Origin: a virus
IMG/VR virus record: IMGVR_UViG_3300042308_000140
Coordinates: 1-26,145 of that record
Reading direction: 5' to 3' (one strand)
DNA length: 26,145 nt
Shown: one piece after another, positions 1 to 7,841 of the stretch
How the letters are laid out: every line of letters starts with the position of its first letter
Numbering within the stretch: position 1 is the stretch's first letter
Notes under the pieces: generated by a model
Databases searched by the model: none
Told to the model about the DNA's origin: nothing
What the model saw: only the letters and a program-made list of their open reading frames with translations
Made by a program: the position numbers and the translations under genes

Positions 1-684
1 AGTTTTGATGGCAAGATGGCCATGGTTAGAATCAGTAACACGGCCAAGTATGCCGCGGCATTTACTTCCACAGTGACTTATGGTGTTGAATCAGATACTC
101 GATTGTTCTTGGACTTGGGTTACCCGTTGTCTGATACATCCTATTATGAGTTGAATAATGTATCAGTAGTCACTAACAATCTGACCACTATCTTTATTTC
201 CAAGTCAGCGTATCCTAATTTAGATAAACAAGTTCGAGTAGGAAATACCGTAACAAATACTAGCGATTCCACAACTTGTATAGTCACCGCACCAGTGTTC
301 ACAGCAGATCCCGATAATTGGGGAGTAAATGTTTCACCCGGATGGGGCGGCGTGACCACAGTAAACTTCACTGGTGCTAGACATACTATCGTCAACAACG
401 GTACAACTGTGAGTGAAGAGTTCCCGAACACATTCACTGGATTAGTACATCCTTATAGTGGCGGCACCTTTGGCACTACATACTGTCTTGTAGATGATCC
501 TAGACTTGCAGAGGCCACAGCCATACCAATCGGGGCTAGAATAACCAGCAACATAGCAGGCTTTGGCACTAGAACTGTGGCAGGAAATCAGTTGGACCTA
601 AACGGTGGTCGAACCATAACATACAATCCTACAGGATTGACCGGCAATACCAGCACTTCACATGTGTTTAACTTCTATTGGTAA
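1..684 (+). CDS. Virion/tail structural protein, 5'-truncated by window edge
   Basis: The reading frame is open to the left edge of the window, so the methionine at 16 is probably internal and the true start lies upstream. The visible 228 codons are rich in Thr, Asn, Gly and Val with short alternating hydrophobic stretches. This is the composition of beta-structured phage tail, fibre or neck proteins. No enzymatic motif, membrane segment or signal peptide is visible. It is followed at once by the oxygenase gene and then by three clearly fibre-like genes, so a virion structural role is inferred from context and composition only. I do not recognise the exact family. Confidence 0.6.
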   Translation, partial: SFDGKMAMVRISNTAKYAAAFTSTVTYGVESDTRLFLDLGYPLSDTSYYELNNVSVVTNNLTTIFISKSAYPNLDKQVRVGNTVTNTSDSTTCIVTAPVFTADPDNWGVNVSPGWGGVTTVNFTGARHTIVNNGTTVSEEFPNTFTGLVHPYSGGTFGTTYCLVDDPRLAEATAIPIGARITSNIAGFGTRTVAGNQLDLNGGRTITYNPTGLTGNTSTSHVFNFYW

Positions 685-687
685 TTG

Positions 688-1125
688 ATGTTTGAACAAC
701 GCAGGCTGGCAGTTGACGCAGGGTTGGCAGAACTGATACAACATCAGCGTGGTTTGGACTATAGACGCAGGTACGGAGCAGGCTGGCAGAGTATAGGGTA
801 TACTGGTCAGCCTTTTCCATGGTTTGAATCAACATATAGGGCAGTTGAAGCAGAAGCGGGTAGTATAGACACATGGTGGTTTAATGCAAACCTACAGGGT
901 GAAGGCACAGGTTGGCACAGTCACAGTCAGTGGGCACGAGTAGGTGTGCTGTATGTTAGTGTGCCTGCGGGTCTTATAGAGTTCAAGAAGGGTGGCGCAT
1001 ATTGGACAGAAAGTCCTAAAGCAGGTGATCTGCTAGTTTTTCCTGGTAGTTTAGAGCATAGAGTAAGGCCCAACACTAGCGAGCAGGTTAGAATCAGCGT
1101 GGCGTTCAACTTCAAAAAACGGTAA
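688..1125 (+). CDS. 2OG-Fe(II) oxygenase-like protein
   Basis: The 145-aa product matches the phage 2OG-Fe(II) oxygenase pattern (PF13759-like). Numbering from ATG 688, it has WWFNANL at 63-69, the metal-ligand region HSH at 77-79, a glycine/valine strand GVLYVSV at 86-92, then AGDLLVFPGSLEH at 112-124 with the distal ligand His124, and a C-terminal RISVAFNF with the co-substrate-binding Arg135. Such enzymes couple oxidation of 2-oxoglutarate to hydroxylation of a target; the target here is unknown. The first ligand pair reads HxH instead of the common HxD, which some relatives in this family also show. A TTG at 685 directly after the upstream stop could extend it by one residue, but ATG 688 is preferred. 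The gene sits between virion genes, as is common in marine T4-like phages. Confidence 0.82.
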   Translation: MFEQRRLAVDAGLAELIQHQRGLDYRRRYGAGWQSIGYTGQPFPWFESTYRAVEAEAGSIDTWWFNANLQGEGTGWHSHSQWARVGVLYVSVPAGLIEFKKGGAYWTESPKAGDLLVFPGSLEHRVRPNTSEQVRISVAFNFKKR

Positions 1126-1130
1126 ATATA
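1121..1130 (+). promoter_or_regulatory. Candidate T4-type late promoter (GGTAAATATA)
   Basis: The decamer GGTAAATATA overlaps the oxygenase stop codon and lies 16 bp before the fibre gene at 1147. Its core TAAATA matches the T4 late promoter box TATAAATA at 6 of 8 positions. The identical decamer precedes the endolysin gene at 25246. It is followed by a purine-rich ribosome binding site (AAAGAGAG). A late sigma factor is inferred, not seen in this window. Confidence 0.4.
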
Positions 1131-1146
1131 TAAAAGAGAGCGGATT

Positions 1147-2244
1147 ATGGCGATTCAAACAGTTAATTTAGGAACCTATGCTAATTCCAACACTGGAGAT
1201 GATCTACGCACGGCCTTTGAAAAAGTCAATGCAAATTTTGAATTTTTAGATCTTACCAGTGCAGTCACTGCCAACAATCTTGGTACGGGCGCACGAGTTT
1301 TTAAAGAAAAAATTGGTGATAATTTACAGTTGAGATCTGTAGTGGCTGGTACCGGTATCACTGTGGTAGAAAATACTGATAATATCACAGTGACTAGTAT
1401 TATCGACATCACTAGAGATACAGCACCCCAACTAGGCGGAAATCTAGTACTGGGAGGATTTGATGTTACAGGAACAGGTAATGTCAACATAACTGGTTCT
1501 ATGACCAGCACTGGTGATGTTGCTGTTAACGGCGGTGATCTAACAACCACTGCTACCACTTTTAATTTAGTCAATACTACTGCTACCACAGTGAATCTTG
1601 CCGCGGCAGCGAACTTTTTAAACATTGGTAAAACAACAGGGCTTACTACTGTGGCTGGGGAATTGCAAGTCAATGACGATATTGTAATCACCAACAACGG
1701 CAGATTAAAAACTACCAATAGCAGTGCTTATGTTTTTAACGAAACTGCAAATTATGTGTTTATTGGTCAAAGTGCTGTTAGAGTAGATCTGGGCAGTGTA
1801 AGTGGCATAGTAGGGCTAGGGCACAACGGAGAAGTTGCCAACGACTTCACAGTGTCAGGCACTATATACGGAAACTTTGATGCAACACAGGGCACTGTTG
1901 ATTTGTTAACAGTGGTCAATACCTTGTATGCCAATGATATAAGTCTTTCTGGAAATTTAAGTGGAAACTTAGTTGGTAATGTAACTGGTAATGTAACTGG
2001 TAATGTTACGGGCAATGTTACGGGTAATGCCGGTACTGTTACTAATGGTGTTTATACAACGTCAAGTATTAATGCACTGGTGGATGTTGATACTGCAACT
2101 AGTCTTCCTACAAGTGGACAAGCATTAGTATGGAACGGAACTAATTGGGTTCCAGGATCAGTAGCAGCAGGTGGCGGTGGCAATTTAGATTTTGGTACAT
2201 TTGCTAGCCCGGTGGGGTTTACATTAGATCTAGGATCTTTTTAA
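1147..2244 (+). CDS. Tail-fibre-like virion protein with GNVT repeats
   Basis: A 365-aa beta-rich protein without enzymatic motifs. The N-terminus (NTGDDLRTAFEKVNANFEFL, about 15-34) is a helix seen at the start of many marine T4-like phage fibre/structural proteins and resembles the start of the protein encoded at 5836. At about 95-103 lies DTAPQLGGNL, which recurs as DTTPQLGGNL in the next gene. Residues about 277-293 are tandem GNVT repeats, encoded by a 12-bp DNA repeat, of the sort that forms a beta-helical shaft. The C-terminus is Gly-rich. The ATG is preceded by AAAGAGAG. The role as a fibre or fibre-associated virion protein is inferred from composition, repeats and neighbours; the receptor and exact position in the tail are unknown. 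Confidence 0.72.
   Translation: MAIQTVNLGTYANSNTGDDLRTAFEKVNANFEFLDLTSAVTANNLGTGARVFKEKIGDNLQLRSVVAGTGITVVENTDNITVTSIIDITRDTAPQLGGNLVLGGFDVTGTGNVNITGSMTSTGDVAVNGGDLTTTATTFNLVNTTATTVNLAAAANFLNIGKTTGLTTVAGELQVNDDIVITNNGRLKTTNSSAYVFNETANYVFIGQSAVRVDLGSVSGIVGLGHNGEVANDFTVSGTIYGNFDATQGTVDLLTVVNTLYANDISLSGNLSGNLVGNVTGNVTGNVTGNVTGNAGTVTNGVYTTSSINALVDVDTATSLPTSGQALVWNGTNWVPGSVAAGGGGNLDFGTFASPVGFTLDLGSF
1975..2028 (+). repeat. 12-bp tandem repeat encoding GNVT
   Basis: About four and a half head-to-tail copies of a 12-bp unit. The first two copies (GGTAATGTAACT) are identical and the next two differ at a few positions (GGTAATGTTACG, GGCAATGTTACG). The reading frame is kept, so copy-number change by slippage would add or remove four residues of the fibre shaft without a frameshift. 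Confidence 0.9.
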
Positions 2245-2260
2245 TATTTAGGATACAAAA

Positions 2261-3226
2261 ATGGCTTTACAATTACGACGAGGAACTTCAGGAACACGAA
2301 CTAGTATAGTGCCAGTTGCTGGAGAATTAATCTATACTACAGATAATAAGTTAGTCTATGTCGGAGACGGGACCACCGCAGGAGGAACGTTAGTTTCTGG
2401 TAGCGGATTAAACGATATTGTCAACGATACCACACCTCAATTGGGAGGAAATTTAGATGTCAACGGATTTGCCATTACCAGTGCTGGCAATGCCAACGTT
2501 GCTATCAATCCTGGTGGCACTGGTGATATATTGTTACAAGGATTGTTAACAATTAACGATGCTGGCAATATACAAAAAACCGGTGAATTAAATATTACCT
2601 CGAATACCCGAGTAGCCATAGGACGAAATAGCGATTTAATTGACGGTAATCTATATATTACTAGAAACAGTTATAGTAACACGTTTGCACAAGGTTTTAC
2701 ATTTGCACAACATCATAACACTTCTGATGCAGTCAATTTTAATTTTGTAAGATCGAGAGGCACTGGTACAGCATCAACTGCTGTGCAAAATGGAGACGGA
2801 TTGGCCGATATTGGATTCTTGGCACACAATGGCACCACGTATGTAGGGGGTGCGGCCTTTTCGATTCTTGTTGATGGGGCCCCGGCTGGTGGACAGGTAC
2901 CTACAAAGATTTCATTAGCAACAAACAACGGAACCTCGCTGGCCGTTCGTGCAGAATTAGCATCAGGAGGTACTTGGAGAGTAAACACGATCACAGCATT
3001 AACAACTAATCAAAATTTAGCAATTCCTGCTAATGGCACTGGTAGTGTTGGTATAGATGGCACACTGTTCAAAGCCAGCACCATGACTATGCCGCCACTA
3101 GATACTCAGCCCACTGGAGTAGCAGGCAAGATAGCAGTGTGTGACGGTACCTCATGGAACGGTGGCGGAGATGGTCTTCAACATCTTATGATTTATATCA
3201 ACAATGTATGGACCGTGGTAGTTTAA
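2261..3226 (+). CDS. Fibre-like virion protein with Mtd-type N-terminal domain
   Basis: The 321-aa product begins MALQLRRGTSGTR and continues with AGELIYTTDNKLVYVGDGTT at about 20-40. This is the pattern of the N-terminal domain of phage fibre proteins named after the Bordetella phage major tropism determinant (Mtd_N-like), which anchors such proteins to the virion. DTTPQLGGNLDVNG at 57-70 matches a segment of the preceding gene. The centre is low-complexity beta-rich sequence, and the C-terminus ends in a short strand-rich cap (GKIAVCDGTSW... to the terminal VVV). AGGAT precedes the ATG at a good spacing. No C-type-lectin variable region or diversity-generating template repeat was seen. A tail-fibre or adhesin role is inferred. 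Confidence 0.75.
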   Translation: MALQLRRGTSGTRTSIVPVAGELIYTTDNKLVYVGDGTTAGGTLVSGSGLNDIVNDTTPQLGGNLDVNGFAITSAGNANVAINPGGTGDILLQGLLTINDAGNIQKTGELNITSNTRVAIGRNSDLIDGNLYITRNSYSNTFAQGFTFAQHHNTSDAVNFNFVRSRGTGTASTAVQNGDGLADIGFLAHNGTTYVGGAAFSILVDGAPAGGQVPTKISLATNNGTSLAVRAELASGGTWRVNTITALTTNQNLAIPANGTGSVGIDGTLFKASTMTMPPLDTQPTGVAGKIAVCDGTSWNGGGDGLQHLMIYINNVWTVVV

Positions 3227-3235
3227 GGAATTTCG

Positions 3236-5839
3236 ATGCCTTTAGAAATATGGACCGAACAAAGTAATTACAGTTTTGGCACTATTGCCGAGCGCACTGC
3301 GTTGGATTTTCAATTGCCAGTGTCTTATCAAAATAATTTTGAAGACAGTACAGGTCTAACGTTTTCTGTAATTTCAGGTCAGTTGCCGCCGGGACTGCGT
3401 ATTGATGCAGATCGTATCAAAGGCACACCGTTCGAAGTTCCCAGAGAAACAGAATTTAAATTTTGTATTCGAGCAACCCTAGGCACCGCCTTTGCCGACC
3501 GCACTTATAAAATGATCATTACAGGCGCAGATGAACCAGAATGGCAAACCAATGAGGGGCTGTTACCAGTTGGATCCAACAATGCTTTTTTCATCATAGA
3601 CAACAGTTTTGTAGATTTTCAGTTGCAGGCCACTGACTTTGATACTGCGGCAAATCAGACACTAACTTATTTTATTTCCAGCGGCGACGGTTCATTACCT
3701 CCAGGATTGATACTGACTAGATCAGGACGCATCACTGGGTTTATACAACCGCTGTTGGTAGTTGAAGTTGATGACGGTGACGGATCCTATAGCAATAGTT
3801 TGTATGATGCCGTGGCTTATGATTTTGGTCAACGATCAACCAATGGGTACGATAGTTTTGTTTATGACAGTATATTTTATGATTACAGCAGCGGCGCGGC
3901 CTTGCCGAAAAAACTCAACAGAAACTATGAATTTATTGTCAGTGTAACAGACGGAGACACTGTGGCACAACGTAAATTTAGAATATTTGTTGTAGGTGAT
4001 GACTTTTTAAGAGCAGACAACGCTATAATGCAATCAGGCACAGGAGTGTTTACTGCAGATGTAACATTTGCCAGAACACCAATCTGGACCACTGCTAGTT
4101 ACCTCGGCCTGAGACGTGCTAATAATTATCAAACTTATATTTTAGAAACATACGATGATATTCCAGGATTGCCTCAAGCAATATATGCACTGGAAGCAGT
4201 AAATCCAGAAATTGTCAGTAGATCTATCAAAGTTGCTGTAGATGAAAATATCGGAGGTGCTGCATATATTCGTGTGCAAAACACATCTGCAATTCCCGAG
4301 ACCGGCATGAAATTTAGACTCAGTGACACATTGCTCAATGCAACCAGTCAAGTTTACAGCATCATTGGTGTTGTGGCTGTGAATTCTACAACCTATAGAC
4401 TGCAAATTAGTCCTGCGTTGGCGGTATCAGTGCCCAATAATACACAAGTATTGATCGGGTCTGAAAGTATTTTGCCTCCTGGCATGACCTTCGATGCTAC
4501 CACTGCAGAAATTTTTGGAAACGTTCCTTATCAGCCGGCTATCACTGTTGGTTATAAATTCAGTGTGAGGGCCACTAGGTTTTTTACCAACAACGAAAGT
4601 GCATTTGCTTCAAGAATATTCACTGTAAATATTCTAGGAGAAGTAGACAGCACAATTAAATTCCTCACTGCTGCCGATCTTGGCAACATAAATGCCAACA
4701 TCATATCTACCTTGGCAGTGGAGGCCAGCACTACTGTGCCCAATGCCATTGTGATTTATCAGTTAATCAGCGGACAATTACCTCCTGGATTGACTTTAAG
4801 TCTTAATGGTCAGATCACTGGCAAGGTAAATCAATTTGGCACTGCTGGTGCTGCTGGCATTATTACATTTGACGGCGGCGATTTTATCATTGATGCCAAC
4901 ACTACCACACTGGATCGCAATTACCAGTTTACTGTACGTGCTAGAGATCAATTCTTGTACAGTCAAATAGATCAAACATTCTCATTAGCAATTCGCACTC
5001 CTAATGACAAACTGTACAGCAACATCAGTGTAAGACCATTTTTAAAACCTACTGAACGAACTGTATTTGCAGACTTTATTAATGACACTAATATTTTCAA
5101 TCCAAATTTAATTTATAGATTAGGCGACAGTAATTTTGGTATACAAAGAGATCTCAAAATGATTATCTATGGCGGAATCGAAACAGTCGATGCTGCACGT
5201 TATGTAGAAGCCATGGGTAGAAATCACAAGAAAAAACGTTTTAGATTCGGCGCTGTACAAACAGCACAGGCCAAGATAGTAGGAACCAATACGGTAGTCT
5301 ATGAAGTCGTATATGTAGAGATGATAGATCCGTTGGAAAACAGCAACGGCAGTGCTGCGTTAACGGTGAATATGGCCGACGATCCTTTGCCAATCTATAT
5401 AGATTCTAGACCAGTTACTTGGAGCAGGGATGTAAATGTATTGAACGAAGATGCCCCATGGGCATTTAGACCCAATCAAATTGTTACCACTGATAGTGAG
5501 CACTACTTTGCTGGTGGGCAGCAAACTAGGTTCCCAGCCAGTGTGACAAACTGGCAATTTAGAATAAAACAACTAGGTGAAACTGAACGCGAGTATTTGC
5601 CACTGTATATGCGCAGTATACAGAGTAATCAGAAAAGAGAGTTGGGATTTGTCAAATCCGTACCAATTTGCTACTGTAAGCCAGGACAATCCGCTGCCAT
5701 TTTGTTGAATATAAAAAACAGTGGTTTTGATTTCAAACAGATAAATTATGAAATTGATCGATACATAATAGATTCTGTCACTGGTTTCGGTAGCGATAAA
5801 TATCTTGCGTTTAACAATAACAGGACCGTTATAACATGA
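3236..5839 (+). CDS. Large virion protein with putative Ig-like (He_PIG) repeats
   Basis: An 867-aa protein with at least four copies of the SGxLPPGLxxxxxGxIxG signature of putative Ig-like (He_PIG/cadherin-like) domains: near residues 41-65, 140-170, 408-430 and 508-530. They are separated by beta-rich linkers with Tyr/Asp patches (about 175-215). The last 270 residues (from about 600) lack the repeat and look like a separate C-terminal domain. Such arrays are typical of phage tail and fibre proteins that present adhesive domains. The start is chosen for the upstream TAAGGAATTTCG (AAGGA 8 nt before ATG). It overlaps the next gene by 4 bp (ATGA), indicating translational coupling. A structural/adhesive role is inferred and the precise tail component is not identified. 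Confidence 0.72.
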   Translation: MPLEIWTEQSNYSFGTIAERTALDFQLPVSYQNNFEDSTGLTFSVISGQLPPGLRIDADRIKGTPFEVPRETEFKFCIRATLGTAFADRTYKMIITGADEPEWQTNEGLLPVGSNNAFFIIDNSFVDFQLQATDFDTAANQTLTYFISSGDGSLPPGLILTRSGRITGFIQPLLVVEVDDGDGSYSNSLYDAVAYDFGQRSTNGYDSFVYDSIFYDYSSGAALPKKLNRNYEFIVSVTDGDTVAQRKFRIFVVGDDFLRADNAIMQSGTGVFTADVTFARTPIWTTASYLGLRRANNYQTYILETYDDIPGLPQAIYALEAVNPEIVSRSIKVAVDENIGGAAYIRVQNTSAIPETGMKFRLSDTLLNATSQVYSIIGVVAVNSTTYRLQISPALAVSVPNNTQVLIGSESILPPGMTFDATTAEIFGNVPYQPAITVGYKFSVRATRFFTNNESAFASRIFTVNILGEVDSTIKFLTAADLGNINANIISTLAVEASTTVPNAIVIYQLISGQLPPGLTLSLNGQITGKVNQFGTAGAAGIITFDGGDFIIDANTTTLDRNYQFTVRARDQFLYSQIDQTFSLAIRTPNDKLYSNISVRPFLKPTERTVFADFINDTNIFNPNLIYRLGDSNFGIQRDLKMIIYGGIETVDAARYVEAMGRNHKKKRFRFGAVQTAQAKIVGTNTVVYEVVYVEMIDPLENSNGSAALTVNMADDPLPIYIDSRPVTWSRDVNVLNEDAPWAFRPNQIVTTDSEHYFAGGQQTRFPASVTNWQFRIKQLGETEREYLPLYMRSIQSNQKRELGFVKSVPICYCKPGQSAAILLNIKNSGFDFKQINYEIDRYIIDSVTGFGSDKYLAFNNNRTVIT

Positions 5840-6453
5840 GCTCAATAAATTTCGAATCAATCGACCAGACTTATCCAGTGGCTGGTCAAGACAATAATAG
5901 TCAAGGATTTAGGGATAATTTTACCTATATCAAGTCAGCCTTTACCACTACCAAAGCTGAAATTACTGCGTTAGAGACTAACACAGCAAAATTGAACGAC
6001 GCCAATGATTTTGGCGGCGGTATATTATCTAATGCACAACTGCAAGAAGTTTACACACAATTTTCTAATAAAGGCACATTTACATTTAATGCCAGCACTG
6101 GTGCTACTCCCGAAGTTGCTATCAATGTCGGTGATGCAGAATTTTTTAATGTAATTTTTGCAGTGTCAAATGCTACACCTTCCGTGTCGTATAATCCAGA
6201 ATTCACAGTGAGACTGAGCGGATGGCCTGTCAGTAATCTTCATGCTAACATCAAAATTTCTTTTAGCGGCGGCGCGGCTGACTTTACTCCGAGATTTACT
6301 TTTCTAACTACCGCAGGAATTTTTAGATTAAGCACAAATTTAGACACTACTGGTAGAACATTAAGCACTGGTGGGGAAACCAAAGTTGTTGAACTATATT
6401 CTAATGACGGTGGTATAACGGTGTTTGCTAATCTTATCGGAACATATCTATAA
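5836..6453 (+). CDS. Virion structural protein, unknown family
   Basis: The 205-aa product starts with a hydrophilic helical segment (NSQGFRDNFTYIKSAFTTTK, about 21-40) like the N-terminus of the fibre protein at 1147 (NTGDDLRTAFEKVNANFEFL). It then becomes a beta-rich domain with GGxL, TFTFNAS and several alternating hydrophobic strands. The shared N-terminal helix suggests both proteins attach to the same virion partner. The gene overlaps its upstream neighbour by 4 bp and its downstream neighbour by 1 bp (TAATG), so it is part of the same translationally coupled structural run. No catalytic motif is visible. Confidence 0.62.
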   Translation: MSSINFESIDQTYPVAGQDNNSQGFRDNFTYIKSAFTTTKAEITALETNTAKLNDANDFGGGILSNAQLQEVYTQFSNKGTFTFNASTGATPEVAINVGDAEFFNVIFAVSNATPSVSYNPEFTVRLSGWPVSNLHANIKISFSGGAADFTPRFTFLTTAGIFRLSTNLDTTGRTLSTGGETKVVELYSNDGGITVFANLIGTYL

Positions 6454-6686
6454 TGTCACATCCATTAAGTGAAGATTTTAGTCAACTAAAGGATGCTGAG
6501 ATCGAACAGCGTATTCTAGATTTGTCAAAAAAATATTGGCAAACTCAAAATGCCAACGTGCAACGACAAATAACCATGTTTTTAGACATGTATAAAACTG
6601 AGATGCAACATCGTAGGCAACAACAACTCAATCAATTGTATCAAAAACGCAGTAAAGATCTTGACAATCTCATCAATGTCAGTTAA
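6453..6686 (+). CDS. Small helical protein, unknown
   Basis: A 77-aa, almost entirely helical, Gln-rich and charged protein (LKDAEIEQRILDLSKKYWQT at about 12-31, QHRRQQQLNQLYQKRSKDL at about 52-70). It probably forms a coiled coil. No membrane segment, cysteine or known motif is visible. It begins in the stop codon of the structural gene upstream (TAATG) and ends just before a strong promoter, so it is the last member of the structural transcription block. It is likely a real gene because of coupling, length and gap-free packing. It could be a scaffold or small assembly factor, but nothing in the sequence proves that. Confidence 0.6.
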   Translation: MSHPLSEDFSQLKDAEIEQRILDLSKKYWQTQNANVQRQITMFLDMYKTEMQHRRQQQLNQLYQKRSKDLDNLINVS

Positions 6687-6689
6687 AAT
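6661..6689 (+). promoter_or_regulatory. Sigma70-type promoter, TTGACA-17-TAAAAT, leaderless
   Basis: A perfect -35 box TTGACA (6661-6666) is separated by 17 bp from the -10 box TAAAAT (6684-6689, 5 of 6 to consensus). It lies inside the end of the 77-aa gene. The -10 box ends six bases before the ATG at 6696, so transcription should start at or next to the A of the start codon. No ribosome binding site lies in front of that ATG. Confidence 0.72.
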
Positions 6690-6695
6690 GTATGC

Positions 6696-7199
6696 ATGAG
6701 AATAAACAATCTTGGTCAGTCTGTATTTGACAGCAACGATATAATTGATATAATTTATCAAGGGCATATAGACAAAGTGTCCAAATTAATTGTAGATCAA
6801 GATACTGAAATTTTGCAGTTACAAACAGCATTGAATATCGAATTCCAACAACCCACAACTGACACTGATCAAGAACAGTTCGATTATCGCAATCAAAATA
6901 ATTGGATTATGCCTCAGCAGTACAAAGATCTAGACATAGAACAATGGATTTACGATCAGGCGGCACCCTGGGATCCAGATCATGCTAGAGTACAGTTAGA
7001 ACTAGCAGAATTTCGCAACAGAAATATGATCGATCTGTTGCGTTGGTTAAAATACTTTGTAGATACCTGCAGAGCAAACAACATAGTATGGGGCGTAGGG
7101 CGTGGATCGAGTGTGGCCAGTTATGTGCTGTATTTGATCGGTGTTCATCGAATAAACAGTATTAAATATAATTTAGAGTTCTCTGAATTTATGAGATAA
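6696..7199 (+). CDS. Stand-alone fragment like DNA polymerase III alpha palm
   Basis: A 167-aa protein. Its last 70 residues follow the DnaE (Pol III alpha) segment leading into the palm: ELAEFRNRNMIDLLRWLKYF, then NNIVWGVGRGSS at 128-139, YVLYLIGV, and YNLEFSEFMR at the very C-terminus. In DnaE the equivalent is (E)L..I....f..YFLI...i..A...I..GPGRGSAAGS...Y.L.IT..DP..y.LLFERFLNPER. The product stops exactly where DnaE would go on to its catalytic PDxDxD aspartates, so polymerase activity is not expected. The first about 90 residues are acidic, Gln/Asp-rich and unrecognised. It has its own near-consensus promoter and no ribosome binding site. The next gene has its own strong RBS and encodes something unrelated, so this looks like a complete small gene, not a broken polymerase. 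Function unknown. Confidence 0.75.
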   Translation: MRINNLGQSVFDSNDIIDIIYQGHIDKVSKLIVDQDTEILQLQTALNIEFQQPTTDTDQEQFDYRNQNNWIMPQQYKDLDIEQWIYDQAAPWDPDHARVQLELAEFRNRNMIDLLRWLKYFVDTCRANNIVWGVGRGSSVASYVLYLIGVHRINSIKYNLEFSEFMR

Positions 7200-7223
7200 G
7201 TATGTGTATTAAAGGAGAGTATT

Positions 7224-7448
7224 ATGGCAGCTAGACAAGCACAAAGACAAGTATACAAATCAATGCTGGGAAAAGAAATTGACCTAGAAAAACTACGTAT
7301 GCGTAACGAAATGACTCCGGCAGTGGGCAATGCTCGGGTAAATGCTCGCGGAGACGAATTAGGCCCAGGCGGTAAAATAATTCGTAAACGTGAAGATGTT
7401 ATGACAGAGTATTATCAAAATAATCCCAACGCCGTTAAAGACATTTGA
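7224..7448 (+). CDS. Small conserved-type phage protein, unknown
   Basis: A 74-aa basic protein with a very good ribosome binding site (AAAGGAGAG, 6-7 nt before ATG). The N-terminal part is helical (QRQVYKSMLGKEIDLEKLRM, about 8-27). It is followed by the compact, conserved-looking segment NEMTPAVGNARVNARGDELG (28-47) with two NAR motifs, and a basic GGKIIRKRED stretch. The pattern resembles small proteins I associate with marine T4-like phages, but I cannot name a function. It precedes the GroES-like gene by 9 bp and is probably co-transcribed with it. Confidence 0.65.
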   Translation: MAARQAQRQVYKSMLGKEIDLEKLRMRNEMTPAVGNARVNARGDELGPGGKIIRKREDVMTEYYQNNPNAVKDI

Positions 7449-7457
7449 AAGACACAC

Positions 7458-7841
7458 ATGAATGTAGTCAAAGGAAAATTAAAACCATTGCGTAACAACG
7501 TGTTGGTTATTGACATGGGGTTTGAAGAACAGAAAACTGCGTCGGGCATTGTTCTACAAAGTGACGACGGCAAAGCGCACGGTGTTAAACCTCGGTGGGC
7601 AAAAGTTTGGGCAGTGGGTCCTGAACAAAAAGATGTTCATGTAGGTGAATGGATCTATGTAGAACACGGCCGATGGACTAGAGGTATTAAGGTAGAAGAA
7701 GATGGCAAGGAAGTAATTATTCGCAGGATAGATACCGAAGCCATTCTTTTACAAGCAGACGAGAAACCCAACGATATCTATATTGCTAGAGGTATCGAAG
7801 TTCAGGAAGCAGTTGAAGCATACAGATTGGAAAACAAGTAA
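7458..7841 (+). CDS. GroES/gp31-like co-chaperonin
   Basis: The 127-aa product has the GroES (Cpn10) outline: N-terminal LKPLRNNVLVIDMG (8-21), then a mobile-loop region with EQKTASGIVLQSDD at 24-37 (GroES: ..K..GGIVL), the core strand RWAKVWAVGPE (about 46-56), DVHVGEWIYVEHGRW with VGEWIYV aligning to the vGD.v.f segment, and a C-terminal IIRRIDTEAILL like GroES LIM.E.DILAI. It would cap the host GroEL and adapt it to phage proteins, as T4 gp31 does for the capsid protein gp23. At 127 aa it is longer than GroES (about 97) and nearer to gp31 (111), with an extra helical C-terminal tail of about 25 residues. It overlaps the MazG-like gene by 1 bp. Confidence 0.85.
   Translation: MNVVKGKLKPLRNNVLVIDMGFEEQKTASGIVLQSDDGKAHGVKPRWAKVWAVGPEQKDVHVGEWIYVEHGRWTRGIKVEEDGKEVIIRRIDTEAILLQADEKPNDIYIARGIEVQEAVEAYRLENK

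Noticed and set aside
1176-1718. 180-aa open frame on the minus strand
   Set aside because: It lies wholly inside the fibre gene in antisense, has a Val/Pro/Ser-rich composition expected from reading Thr/Asn/Gly codons backwards, and has no ribosome binding site or known motif.
1975-2028. CRISPR-like or iteron array
   Set aside because: The 12-bp units are contiguous with no spacers, and encode a regular GNVT repeat in frame.
2261-3226. Diversity-generating retroelement target
   Set aside because: The Mtd-like N-terminus prompted the idea, but there is no reverse transcriptase, no template repeat and no C-type-lectin variable region in the window.
6696-7223. Frameshifted remnant of a full DNA polymerase gene
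   Set aside because: After the stop no PDxDxD or later DnaE motif appears in any frame before the next gene with its own strong RBS.
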